Shown here piece after piece: positions 8,429 through 15,292 of a DNA stretch of 63,046 nucleotides. The stretch's first letter is position 1. Each line of letters starts with the position of its first letter. This DNA comes from a virus, in IMG/VR virus record IMGVR_UViG_3300042673_000070, positions 1 through 63,046 of that record; one strand, 5' to 3'. The notes beneath the pieces were generated by a model, which saw nothing but the letters and a program-made list of their open reading frames with translations, did not search any database and was not told the origin of the DNA. Both the position numbers and the translations under genes were made by a program.

Positions 8429-8454
8429 CCGATAACGTGCTTGCACGTTATCGG
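8429..8454. repeat. perfect 12-bp inverted repeat
   Basis: CCGATAACGTGC, TT, GCACGTTATCGG, followed by ATTTTC. As RNA this is an 11-12-bp hairpin with a tiny loop; the T-run is only four long, so it is either a second, weaker terminator or a protein-binding site. It is unrelated in sequence to the RTAAACA family. Confidence 0.7.
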
Positions 8455-8611
8455 ATTTTCGTAGGCTCCGCAAGGGGTCTAGTGAAAAAAGTACGTACCA
8501 AAAATGCTATGCAATTCTGACCATCAGGAGCAGCCAGTGTACTTCGGGAGCAGTATGAGGTACACCAACTAACTGTATGATTTTATTAGAGTTAATAGTC
8601 GTTTTTTATAT

Positions 8612-8637
8612 ATAGTGCAGAGAAACACTATTTTTTT
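8612..8637 (+). terminator. weak AT-rich hairpin with T-run
   Basis: ATAGTG / CACTAT stem (6 bp, 8-nt loop) running directly into seven T (8631-8637). It resembles a weak terminator for anything that reads through the stronger hairpin at 8302, or an unwinding element within the AT-rich block. Confidence 0.4.
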
Positions 8638-8668
8638 ATACGTCCCCCAAAATGCTCTCACAACACGT

Positions 8669-8683
8669 ATAAACGCGTTTTAT
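8669..8683. repeat. degenerate palindrome copy 3
   Basis: ATAAACGCGTTTTAT: core AAACGCGTTT is palindromic but the arms differ from the RTAAACA family in two positions. Possible decayed copy. Confidence 0.4.
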
Positions 8684-8772
8684 TTTTGTTGGGCATTGTC
8701 GATCTGAAGTTGGCTGGCAGGTCAAAAATCACTGCTTTTTCGGCACTGGGTGACATTTAGCCTCGTAACTTC

Positions 8773-8801
8773 TTGACTTTTAAGGCTTTTTCTGATACAC
8801 T
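8773..8801 (+). promoter_or_regulatory. sigma-70 promoter for the early operon
   Basis: TTGACT (8773-8778), exactly 17 bp, then TACACT (8796-8801). Transcription would begin near 8808, so the palindrome at 8864-8881 lies in the 5' leader of the first early mRNA. Confidence 0.65.
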
Positions 8802-8863
8802 ATTTGCTACACCGTTGGGACTGGCTGCACCCGACACTTTGAATATCACAAAGCAGCCTGATT

Positions 8864-8881
8864 TATAAACACATGTTTATA
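8864..8881. repeat. palindrome copy 4 (before ribosome site)
   Basis: TATAAACACATGTTTATA with 8-bp arms around CA. It runs directly into GGAGTGCATCATG, the ribosome site and start of the 8892 gene. Confidence 0.9.
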
Positions 8882-8891
8882 GGAGTGCATC

Positions 8892-9101
8892 ATGAGCAAT
8901 GAGTTCTGTTGTGTGGTTTGTTCGTCGCCGGTCAATCCACATCGTTGGGAATTGGGATACCACTGGTGCAAACCGTGTGGCGAAGCATCAGCAAAACGTC
9001 AAAAGCACACCATCGTCCCGATGCACAAGAGCAACTACATCGTGGTGACGAACCGCGAGGACTTAAAAGGCATCAACAACAAGGGAGGGTTCTACAGGTG
9101 A
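8892..9101 (+). CDS. small zinc-ribbon protein
   Basis: 69 aa, first gene of the early operon. Cysteines at 6, 7 and 10 (CCVVC) and at 26 and 29 (CKPC) make a probable C-x2/3-C ... C-x2-C zinc knuckle; the remainder is basic and ends with NNKGGFYR. Such small zinc proteins in phages often bind nucleic acid or a host polymerase, but I recognise no specific family. ATG follows palindrome copy 4 and AGGAG. Its last codon overlaps the GTG of the next gene. Confidence 0.7.
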   Translation: MSNEFCCVVCSSPVNPHRWELGYHWCKPCGEASAKRQKHTIVPMHKSNYIVVTNREDLKGINNKGGFYR

Positions 9102-9322
9102 CCAAGGCAATTAAATTGCCTCCCCGAACCAAACTGTACGGCTACGACTACAACAAGAACCAAACCCTGCACATGACCGGCAAGGAGTGGCACATCTACG
9201 CCAAGCGCGACACGTTCAAGCATCCGTACGACCGTGACGCACGAGACACAGCATGGAGCGGTACGGGTATCGAAGTTTGGCTAGACGGTGCGACGTTGGA
9301 TAAGTCCTACCCGCGCACATAA
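9098..9322 (+). CDS. small basic protein, unknown
   Basis: 74 aa from a GTG start at 9098 that overlaps the previous stop (GTGA). AAGGGAGGG (9081-9089) lies at ideal distance. The frame is open further upstream, but that part lies inside the zinc-ribbon gene and has no ribosome site. Basic and aromatic-rich (KLYGYDYNKN, KEWHIYAKRD), ending SYPRT. No known domain. Co-translated with the zinc-ribbon gene. Confidence 0.65.
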   Translation: MTKAIKLPPRTKLYGYDYNKNQTLHMTGKEWHIYAKRDTFKHPYDRDARDTAWSGTGIEVWLDGATLDKSYPRT

Positions 9323-9326
9323 ATTC

Positions 9327-9342
9327 ATAAACAGATGTTTAT
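9327..9342. repeat. palindrome copy 5 (before ribosome site)
   Basis: ATAAACAGATGTTTAT starts 4 bp after the stop of the previous gene and is followed at once by AGGAGTG, the ribosome site of the 9356 gene. Identical to copy 2. Confidence 0.9.
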
Positions 9343-9355
9343 AGGAGTGAGTGCA

Positions 9356-9646
9356 ATGACTATTGAAACCATGAGCCGAGACGAGTTGATCGAGGCGATT
9401 GTGGACTTCCAAGTCCACACGTTTATGAGTGGACAGAATCAGTCGGAGTTACGACATATCTTGCTGTACGGACATGGATACAAAACGTACACGCTACATG
9501 ATGACAACAACTGGACTACTGAACAGTTGCGGGAATACGCCAAGGACTTGGGCGTGTTGGATGAGGGATTCAAGAGGAGAAACGTAGCGGGACATATTGT
9601 CGAGCCGCCCAACCGTGACGAGTGGGTCAACTGGGGGAGGAAATAA
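9356..9646 (+). CDS. unknown early protein
   Basis: 96 aa from the ATG at 9356, which has AGGAG 9 nt upstream; the frame is open further up only through the palindrome. Acidic N-terminal helix (MSRDELIEAIVDFQVHTF), then a WTTEQLREYAKDLGV segment that looks like a small helical domain. No cysteines, no membrane segment. Stop is 2 nt before the start of the next gene, so the two are coupled. Confidence 0.65.
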   Translation: MTIETMSRDELIEAIVDFQVHTFMSGQNQSELRHILLYGHGYKTYTLHDDNNWTTEQLREYAKDLGVLDEGFKRRNVAGHIVEPPNRDEWVNWGRK

Positions 9647-9648
9647 CC

Positions 9649-10077
9649 ATGCAAACCTTCCTACCGTATCCGTCCTACGAGCACTCTGCGCGGGTACTGG
9701 ATTACCGGAGACTCGGCAAGCAGCGAGTCGAGACAAAGCAAATCCTACTTGCCATGAGCAAGACGACAGGCGGGTGGCGTAACCATCCTGCGACGAAGAT
9801 GTGGCGTGGCTACGAGATCGAGTTGGCTCTGTACGGAGCGGCTATGTGCTACGAGTGGAAGTCCAGAGGGTACAAGGACAGTCTGCATGACTTTTTTCTA
9901 CTCGCGGCGAGCGAGTACATGGCTGACGGACGACGGGCAGCACCGCCACCGTGGATAGGCGACGAGTCAATCCATGCGTCACACCGGTCGAATCTGCTAC
10001 GGAAAGACCCTGTGTTCTATGGGCAGTTCGGATGGAGTGAGAGTGCCGATCTGCCGTATGTGTGGCCGGTTGAGTAA
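9649..10077 (+). CDS. DenV-like / conserved phage protein (possible pyrimidine-dimer DNA glycosylase family)
   Basis: 142 aa. N-terminus MQTFLPYPSYEHSARVLDYR with GKQRVE, then NHPATKMWRGYE and later HASHRSNLLRKDP.FYGQFGW. I recognise this as a widespread phage protein family that has been linked to the pyrimidine-dimer excision (T4 endonuclease V, Pyr_excise) group; the late His-..S-R..L..K-P..Y pattern is reminiscent of T4 DenV. If so it would nick UV-damaged DNA. DenV's catalytic Thr2 is not evident here (residue 2 is Gln), so enzymatic activity is uncertain. GGGGAGG stands before the ATG. Confidence 0.5.
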   Translation: MQTFLPYPSYEHSARVLDYRRLGKQRVETKQILLAMSKTTGGWRNHPATKMWRGYEIELALYGAAMCYEWKSRGYKDSLHDFFLLAASEYMADGRRAAPPPWIGDESIHASHRSNLLRKDPVFYGQFGWSESADLPYVWPVE

Positions 10078-10083
10078 GTGATT

Positions 10084-10101
10084 TATAAACACATGTTTAT
10101 A
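10084..10101. repeat. palindrome copy 6 (before ribosome site)
   Basis: TATAAACACATGTTTATA, identical to copy 4, 6 bp after the previous stop and immediately before GGAGTGCA and the ATG at 10113. Confidence 0.9.
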
Positions 10102-10112
10102 GGAGTGCAAGT

Positions 10113-10406
10113 ATGACTAACGAAATCTGGAACATCGAAGGTGAAGGCGAGGCTCGGTACGAGCCTGACGAGATCGACATTCTCGAAGAACTGTACACGC
10201 AAGAGCGTTTGGCAAATGACTACTTAATTGAACAATTAAAAATGCTTTCAACAGCAGAACCGCGTGAAGCGTTGGACGGTATCAGAAACATATTGGAGCA
10301 AGGCTTCATCTACTTTGGCGAACAGCGCCCGTGGGATAGACCCGCCTTGCAGACACTCATTGGACAGAATCAACAACTAGATTTATTCGAGGAGACAGTG
10401 CAATGA
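10113..10406 (+). CDS. unknown acidic protein with C-terminal beta-clamp-binding motif
   Basis: 97 aa, acidic (many Glu/Asp in residues 8-30). No fold is recognised, but near the C-terminus it carries QLDLF (residues 88-92), which is the canonical bacterial sliding-clamp (DnaN) binding pentapeptide QL(S/D)LF, placed in a short, probably flexible tail as in many clamp clients. It could tether a phage activity to the host clamp or block it. Downstream overlap (ATGA) couples it to 10403-11212. The motif is seen; the binding is inference. Confidence 0.65.
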   Translation: MTNEIWNIEGEGEARYEPDEIDILEELYTQERLANDYLIEQLKMLSTAEPREALDGIRNILEQGFIYFGEQRPWDRPALQTLIGQNQQLDLFEETVQ

Positions 10407-11212
10407 ATCCGTATTACCTACAGACGAAGGAACACTACGAGAACACAAAGCCGATCCGAGGTCGGGCGGTGGAGGTTCGTCCTGCCGGTAAACGTCGGCG
10501 TGACTGGGAGCAGATCACAAACCCTGCACCGGACACGTATGCGTACAGGTTGTACAACACCGACTGCGTGATCCACACACCCGAGAGAACCGTATTGACC
10601 TACGGACAATGGCCGACCGTAACTACGGCGAAGTTTATTGGCGACTACATGCGGTCGGTTCCGTGTATCAAACGGTACAACACTCTGTGGACATCGCACA
10701 ACAACATGGTTGGTTGGTATCCGATATGTAAACAACTGTTTATAGATTACGACGCCGAGGGCAACAAAATCCCACGCATCGAGCCCGTACCAGTACAGGT
10801 AGTGGATCGCAAACGGGCGAAGGAATTGCGAAAGCGATTGATCCCGTTCATCAACTACGGCGTGACCATGCTGAAGTTATCGGATGGGTGGATCACACGT
10901 AAGTTTGTGGAAGAGACACGGCAACGTGTGTTTGAGAAGTGGCCGAGCGTCTTGCGTGAGAAGTTGAACTTCAACAACTTCATAGATACACCCGAGGACT
11001 TGCTGCCGTATTACATGTATCAGATGGCGACACTATCCACGCCGGTATCGTTCCGTAAGTCTGTCTCTGATCCGTTCGAGTTGGACAGACAGTATTCGCC
11101 TGAATCATTCAAGCGTCAGGTGTATGCGCTGCACGACAAGCAAGAGTCCGAGGTGTATCGGATCGGATACAGGCTACCCGATGGGAATATGTTTACGAAC
11201 GTGGTCGTGTGA
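10403..11212 (+). CDS. conserved phage protein, unknown function
   Basis: 269 aa, basic. Residues about 45-75 show the pattern Y-R-L-Y-N-T-D ... L-T-Y-G-Q-W-P-T-V-T-T, resembling a motif (RLHxT...GGWxTxTTKxR) that I have seen in many uncharacterised phage proteins near replication genes. The C-terminal half is helical and rich in Tyr/Phe. No catalytic signature. The start overlaps the stop of the clamp-motif gene. A palindrome copy (10728-10743) is embedded in the coding sequence. Confidence 0.6.
   Translation: MNPYYLQTKEHYENTKPIRGRAVEVRPAGKRRRDWEQITNPAPDTYAYRLYNTDCVIHTPERTVLTYGQWPTVTTAKFIGDYMRSVPCIKRYNTLWTSHNNMVGWYPICKQLFIDYDAEGNKIPRIEPVPVQVVDRKRAKELRKRLIPFINYGVTMLKLSDGWITRKFVEETRQRVFEKWPSVLREKLNFNNFIDTPEDLLPYYMYQMATLSTPVSFRKSVSDPFELDRQYSPESFKRQVYALHDKQESEVYRIGYRLPDGNMFTNVVV
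10728..10743. repeat. palindrome copy 7 (inside a gene)
   Basis: GTAAACAACTGTTTAT: exact family arms around AC, within the coding sequence of 10403-11212. Confidence 0.85.
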
Positions 11213-11215
11213 ATG

Positions 11216-11231
11216 ATAAACACGTGTTTAC
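11216..11231. repeat. palindrome copy 8 (just upstream of a -35 box)
   Basis: ATAAACACGTGTTTAC, with the same CACGTG core as copy 1. It ends 6 bp before the -35 of the promoter at 11238, so a protein bound here could activate or block that promoter. Confidence 0.9.
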
Positions 11232-11237
11232 AAAACA

Positions 11238-11266
11238 TTGACTTTGACCCTGCAATCAAATATAAT
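11238..11266 (+). promoter_or_regulatory. near-consensus sigma-70 promoter for the MoxR-VWA block
   Basis: TTGACT (11238-11243), exactly 17 bp, TATAAT (11261-11266): the best promoter seen in the window. Predicted start near 11273, about 30 nt before the MoxR start codon. Confidence 0.85.
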
Positions 11267-11303
11267 ATATCCAACAGTTAGATAAACAACAACGGAGTGC
11301 ATC

Positions 11304-12377
11304 ATGAGTCTGATTAATTTTGGTAAGACGATTTCCTTGAATGACTTTGCCCATGCCGTAGCCGAGTGCGGTCATGAGGTGACTCTGGTAGGCGAAGGCG
11401 AGATGGGTATTGGCAAGTCAGCCATGCTCAAAGAGATAGCCAAGCGGCTACCGACACATCTCCCTGCGTACATCGACTGCACATTGCTAGACCTAGGTGA
11501 CTTTGCTCTGCCGTATACAGTCGAGGAGAACGGTATGCGGGTGACTAAGTTTGCACCCAATGCGCGGTTCAGATTCCACGAGGGTAAGCCGGTCATCATC
11601 ATGCTCGATGAGATTGGCAAGGCGATGGGTGCGGTCAAGAACGTGCTGATGACCCTGATGAACGAGGGGCGTGTCGGTGATCAGTTTGTGCCAGAAGGTA
11701 GTCGTATCTTTGCGACCACTAACCTAGGCATGGAGAATCTGGGTGACTTGCTGCAACCACACCAACGGAATCGTATCTGTTCGGTGCGTATCCGTAAGCC
11801 CGAGGCCGAGGAGTGGATCGAGAACTATGCGCTGAGCAATGATATTGCACCCGAGGTCATCACATGGGTAAAGCAGTTTCCACAATGTCTTGCAGCCGGT
11901 GATGATCCAGCCCAACGTGAGAATCCGTACATCAATGTGATCGGCCAGACCAAGACAGGCGCGGTTGTTACGCCACGTAGTCTGGAGAAGGCAAGCCACA
12001 TCGCCAAGCGTCGAGCAGTACTGGGTGATGAACTCACCATTAGTATGTTGATCGGTGTGATCGGTGAGTCTGCGGCGCGGGACATGCAAGCGTTCTTCAC
12101 GGTGGTGGACAAGTTGCCAACGTGGGATGCCATCATCGCAAGCCCAAGCACAGCGAAGTTACCGGATGACACTATCGCTCGGTGTATCTGTGTGTTCGGT
12201 GCAATCAGTCGAGTGCAGAAGGATACGTTGTCGAAGTGGATGACGTACGTACAACGTATGGACAAGGAGTGGCAAGCCCTGTTTGCCAAGTCTGTGATGA
12301 AGTCTGACAAGCAATCGTTCTGTGTGACTAACAAGGACTTCAAGGACTGGGCGTTGGCTAATGAGTGGCTGTTCTAA
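11304..12377 (+). CDS. MoxR-type AAA+ ATPase
   Basis: 357 aa. Walker A GEMGIGKS at 32-39, Walker B IIMLDE at 98-103, sensor-1 FATTN at 136-140, then a helical lid. This is the MoxR/CobS-like AAA+ family, which usually acts as a ring chaperone with a partner carrying a von Willebrand A domain; the next gene is exactly such a partner. The pair would remodel or insert metal into a target protein. ATG at 11304 follows CGGAGTGCATC. Driven by the strong promoter at 11238. Ends within palindrome copy 9. Confidence 0.85.
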   Translation: MSLINFGKTISLNDFAHAVAECGHEVTLVGEGEMGIGKSAMLKEIAKRLPTHLPAYIDCTLLDLGDFALPYTVEENGMRVTKFAPNARFRFHEGKPVIIMLDEIGKAMGAVKNVLMTLMNEGRVGDQFVPEGSRIFATTNLGMENLGDLLQPHQRNRICSVRIRKPEAEEWIENYALSNDIAPEVITWVKQFPQCLAAGDDPAQRENPYINVIGQTKTGAVVTPRSLEKASHIAKRRAVLGDELTISMLIGVIGESAARDMQAFFTVVDKLPTWDAIIASPSTAKLPDDTIARCICVFGAISRVQKDTLSKWMTYVQRMDKEWQALFAKSVMKSDKQSFCVTNKDFKDWALANEWLF

Positions 12378-12392
12378 TAAACATCTGTTTAC
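12377..12392. repeat. palindrome copy 9 (before ribosome site)
   Basis: ATAAACATCTGTTTAC overlaps the last base of the MoxR stop codon and precedes GGGAGTGCATCATG of the VWA gene. Confidence 0.9.
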
Positions 12393-12407
12393 AAATGGGA
12401 GTGCATC

Positions 12408-13583
12408 ATGGCGAAACTAACTGCTGAACAGCGTGTGCAACGGGCGCACGTTGCGTTGATGAACGATCCGAAATACTGCCTGTTCTCTGGCGTGTTCATG
12501 ATCGGCAAGACCGAGGTCGTCGATAACGTGGCTACTGCCTGTACCAACGGGCGCGATGTGAAGTATGGCCGCAAGTTCGTGGACAAACTCACTGAGCAGG
12601 AGTTGCGTGGCCTGATCCTGCACGAGAACAAACACAAAGCGTTCCGTCATCTGGAGATTTGGAAGCCACTGTGGAAGGAGAACCCGCGCCTTGCAAACAT
12701 GGCGTGTGACTACGTGATCAACCTGATGATCTATGACTCTGATGTGGAAGGTAAGTTTGTGAAGTTGCCCGAGGGTGGGTGCTTTGACGAGCGGTTCCGT
12801 GGCATGGATGCAAACACTGTTTACAAAATCCTGAAGCAAGAACAGGAGAAGGGTAACGGTGGTGACGAGAAGGATGAGGACGGTCAAGGCGGTGGCCTAG
12901 ACGACCATGATTGGGAATCTGGTGAGCAGATGAGCAAGGAAGAGAAGGAGACTCTGGTGCGTGACGTTGACCAAGCGTTACGTCAGGGTGCGATTCTCGC
13001 TGGCAAGATGAAGGGTAACGTGCCACGCGAAGTGACCGATGCTTTGACACCGAAGGTGGATTGGCGTGAGGTGCTGCGTGAGTTCGTCAAGTCTGTGTGC
13101 GCGGATCGTGACGAGAGCACATGGAGGCGGCCCGCACGTAGATGGATAGGCCAAGATATTTATATGCCATCCAGTATCAGTACGGCGATCGGGCGTATCA
13201 CGGTGGCTATCGATACGTCAGGCTCCATCGACGGTGAGCAGATCAGTCAGTTCTTGGGTGAGTTGAAGGCTATCTGCGATACGGTCAAGCCCGAGGGTAT
13301 TGATCTGTTGTATTGGGATACGGCTGTGTGTCAGCACGAGAAGTACGACCGTGGTGAGTTTGATCAAATCCTGCGTAGCACCAAGCCGCGAGGTGGTGGT
13401 GGCACTGATCCACGTTGCATCACCGAGTACATGAAGGCCAAGCACATGAAGGCCGAGTGCGCGGTTGTGTTGACCGATGGATATGTGGGTACGTGGGGCA
13501 GCGGGTGGCCGTGTCCTGTGCTGTGGGGCATCACTACGGTGGGCATCACGGCTGCTGTTGGTAAGTCAGTAACGATTCAATAA
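12408..13583 (+). CDS. VWA-like metallopeptidase-domain protein (DUF2201 type), MoxR partner
   Basis: 391 aa. N-terminal putative metallopeptidase domain with HENKH at 72-76 (HExxH) and a further His at 81; acidic Gly-rich linker at about 148-172; C-terminal VWA domain with MIDAS motif DTSGS (269-273), GGGGTD and a late TDGYV Asp. Architecture matches the DUF2201 family, whose members are encoded beside MoxR ATPases. The VWA MIDAS residues are intact, so metal-dependent ligand binding is likely; peptidase activity is less certain. Palindrome copy 10 is embedded at 12810-12824. Confidence 0.82.
   Translation: MAKLTAEQRVQRAHVALMNDPKYCLFSGVFMIGKTEVVDNVATACTNGRDVKYGRKFVDKLTEQELRGLILHENKHKAFRHLEIWKPLWKENPRLANMACDYVINLMIYDSDVEGKFVKLPEGGCFDERFRGMDANTVYKILKQEQEKGNGGDEKDEDGQGGGLDDHDWESGEQMSKEEKETLVRDVDQALRQGAILAGKMKGNVPREVTDALTPKVDWREVLREFVKSVCADRDESTWRRPARRWIGQDIYMPSSISTAIGRITVAIDTSGSIDGEQISQFLGELKAICDTVKPEGIDLLYWDTAVCQHEKYDRGEFDQILRSTKPRGGGGTDPRCITEYMKAKHMKAECAVVLTDGYVGTWGSGWPCPVLWGITTVGITAAVGKSVTIQ
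12810..12824. repeat. palindrome copy 10 (inside VWA gene)
   Basis: GCAAACACTGTTTAC: one mismatch in the left arm, one-base centre. Confidence 0.65.
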
Positions 13584-13594
13584 ACACTGTTTAT
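13580..13594. repeat. palindrome copy 11 (one-base centre, before ribosome site)
   Basis: ATAAACACTGTTTAT: arms as elsewhere but with a single C between them. It overlaps the VWA stop and is followed by AAATAGGAGAGTG, the ribosome site of the next gene. Confidence 0.9.
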
Positions 13595-13612
13595 AAATAG
13601 GAGAGTGCAATC

Positions 13613-14434
13613 ATGATTCAAGATAGTGCTGTTTTGGTTGACCTGAACATCTCTGTGTGGACTGGTCGCAAGTTGGACAAGCGTGTGTCTGAACAAGTGG
13701 ATGCGTCGAACAACACAAAGACCCGCGCAGGCAACTACCACAAGAAACTACTCGCCGGTACGGAGGCATTGGACGCGCTTCATGCGGCGGCTAACTTGCT
13801 GCGTCAGTATCACTACGAGAACACGTTACCGTGGAGCGATAGCGGTACACGACTGCTGCCGATGAGTAACTTCTTTGATTACAAGGCAGGACTCGCTGAC
13901 TTCCAAGCCAACTTCAACGGTGCGCTTGAGGAGTTTATCGGTCAGTACGACGACCTTGTGAGTGCGGCGGCGTTCACGTTGGGTGATCTGTTTAATCCGA
14001 ATGATTATCCGAGTGCTGAGCAGGTGCGTAGCAAGAACTCTATACGTGTTGTGTACAGCCCTGTACCCAATGCCGGTGACTTCCGTGTGGACATTCCGAA
14101 TGAGTACCGTGAGGAACTCCAGAAGATTTCCGACGAGCGTATCAATGCGGCGATGAAGGACGCATGGGATCGGCTGCATGACTGCCTGAAACATATGTCC
14201 GAGAAGTTGGCAGGTGAGCAGAAGCAAGTGTTCCGTGACACGTTGGTAACTAACGCGCTTGATCTGTGCGTCATGCTGACGAGACTCAATGTGACTAACG
14301 ATCCGAAGTTGGAACAGGCACGCAAGCAGTTGGAGTCTGCGCTGATCGGTGTCGATGCCAAGGAGTTACGCAAGCACGATGCGGTACGCCACGATGTGAA
14401 GTCACGTGTCGATGAAATCCTGAGTATGTTTTAA
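13613..14434 (+). CDS. DUF3150-like protein, third member of the MoxR-VWA block
   Basis: 273 aa. N-terminus AVLVDLNISVWTGRK followed by a Lys/Arg-rich helix, a TRLLP segment and long helices; this matches my memory of DUF3150, a family of unknown function commonly encoded beside MoxR and VWA/CobT-like genes in phages and mobile elements. No catalytic residues are evident. Close spacing and the shared leader signal support a functional link with the two upstream genes, perhaps as substrate or adaptor; that is inference. Confidence 0.65.
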   Translation: MIQDSAVLVDLNISVWTGRKLDKRVSEQVDASNNTKTRAGNYHKKLLAGTEALDALHAAANLLRQYHYENTLPWSDSGTRLLPMSNFFDYKAGLADFQANFNGALEEFIGQYDDLVSAAAFTLGDLFNPNDYPSAEQVRSKNSIRVVYSPVPNAGDFRVDIPNEYREELQKISDERINAAMKDAWDRLHDCLKHMSEKLAGEQKQVFRDTLVTNALDLCVMLTRLNVTNDPKLEQARKQLESALIGVDAKELRKHDAVRHDVKSRVDEILSMF

Positions 14435-14443
14435 CGGCTAGAT

Positions 14444-14458
14444 GTAAACACTGTTTAT
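14444..14458. repeat. palindrome copy 12 (one-base centre, before ribosome site)
   Basis: GTAAACACTGTTTAT, followed by AAATAGGAGA and the ATG at 14475; the leader is nearly the same as that of copy 11. Confidence 0.9.
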
Positions 14459-14474
14459 AAATAGGAGAACAGAG

Positions 14475-15257
14475 ATGCTTACTGGACGAATTGAAGATAA
14501 CGACCGCATGGCTCGGCTAAACTTGTTTATGCGTGATTTGAAGCGCACACATGTGAGCCGGTATCCGCTGCGTGTGGAGTCGGACGGGACTACCTGTGTG
14601 GAAATCTACGATGATCGGTTCACACACAAGCCGGTGCTGACCTTGTATGCCGTGGATGGCAACACGTACAAAATCTGGAGTCCGATGATCGTCAACGAGA
14701 AGTTCAGCCACAACAATTCTGACTACCACACCCGCAAGTCATCCGATGGGGCGAAGATCAGACGGTGGCTGAAGGAGTATGCCGTACCGCACTCGACACG
14801 GTTTATTTCACGTACGTCGTACGATCTCATGACTGGCAACGTATACACGTGGAGAAACCAATACTACGGAGATATACGCGAGGCACAGCGAAGCATCGTC
14901 AGTGACGATGTGCTTGAGGACATTCTGAATTACATCAAGACGGGTGTGGCGTATCAGAGTTCCAAGTTCAACAAGTTCAAGGACTCAGAGTTTATTGCCA
15001 AGGCCGAACAGCATGTGGAGCGGAGCAAGGCAACTAACCCGACGCTGCACGTACTGGTGAATCCCGATGAGATGGTGTCTGTAAATAAAATGCTCAATAC
15101 GTGGGATGAACCTGAAAACATCTGTACACAACTGTACGACACGCTTGATGACAACTACCGTTCAAAGATTGCACTACTCAAAATGGTCGCACCAAAGACG
15201 ATGCTTGGTGAGGTGGGTGTAAGGATTGACACTTGCAACTTTTGGATATACAAATAG
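14475..15257 (+). CDS. unknown early protein
   Basis: 260 aa, basic, with mixed alpha/beta pattern. An N-terminal half rich in short strands (CVEIYDDRFTHKPVLTLYAV) is followed by a helical region with many Lys/Glu. It begins right after palindrome copy 12, in the same run as the MoxR-VWA-DUF3150 genes, so it may be a fourth member of that set. No domain recognised, no Cys cluster, no membrane segment. Confidence 0.6.
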   Translation: MLTGRIEDNDRMARLNLFMRDLKRTHVSRYPLRVESDGTTCVEIYDDRFTHKPVLTLYAVDGNTYKIWSPMIVNEKFSHNNSDYHTRKSSDGAKIRRWLKEYAVPHSTRFISRTSYDLMTGNVYTWRNQYYGDIREAQRSIVSDDVLEDILNYIKTGVAYQSSKFNKFKDSEFIAKAEQHVERSKATNPTLHVLVNPDEMVSVNKMLNTWDEPENICTQLYDTLDDNYRSKIALLKMVAPKTMLGEVGVRIDTCNFWIYK

Positions 15258-15292
15258 TTGACCTGCAAATAACGGTGGGTTAGAGTGCAAAG

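Larger units (their letters stand above)
8333..8891. other. gene-free control region, AT-rich in the middle
   Basis: No supported gene in about 560 bp. It holds, in order: palindrome copy 2 (8381-8396), a perfect 12-bp inverted repeat (8429-8454), an AT-rich block with a hairpin and seven T (8580-8640), a degenerate palindrome (8669-8683), a good promoter (8773-8801) and palindrome copy 4 (8864-8881). Density of inverted repeats plus an AT-rich stretch is compatible with a replication origin or a regulatory hub, but no iteron array or initiator site is recognised. Confidence 0.5.

Noticed and set aside
8314-8520. Small plus-strand open frame after the 8302 terminator
   Set aside because: Starts inside the terminator stem, has no ribosome site and crosses the 12-bp inverted repeat.
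11304-13583. Cobaltochelatase CobS/CobT for cobalamin synthesis
   Set aside because: The ATPase and VWA domains are related to that pair, but no CobN or other cobalamin gene is present and the partner is of DUF2201 type.
15258-15286. Promoter TTGACC-17-TAGAGT before 15293
   Set aside because: Transcription would start at or after the ATG; the leader motif there explains TAGAGTG better.
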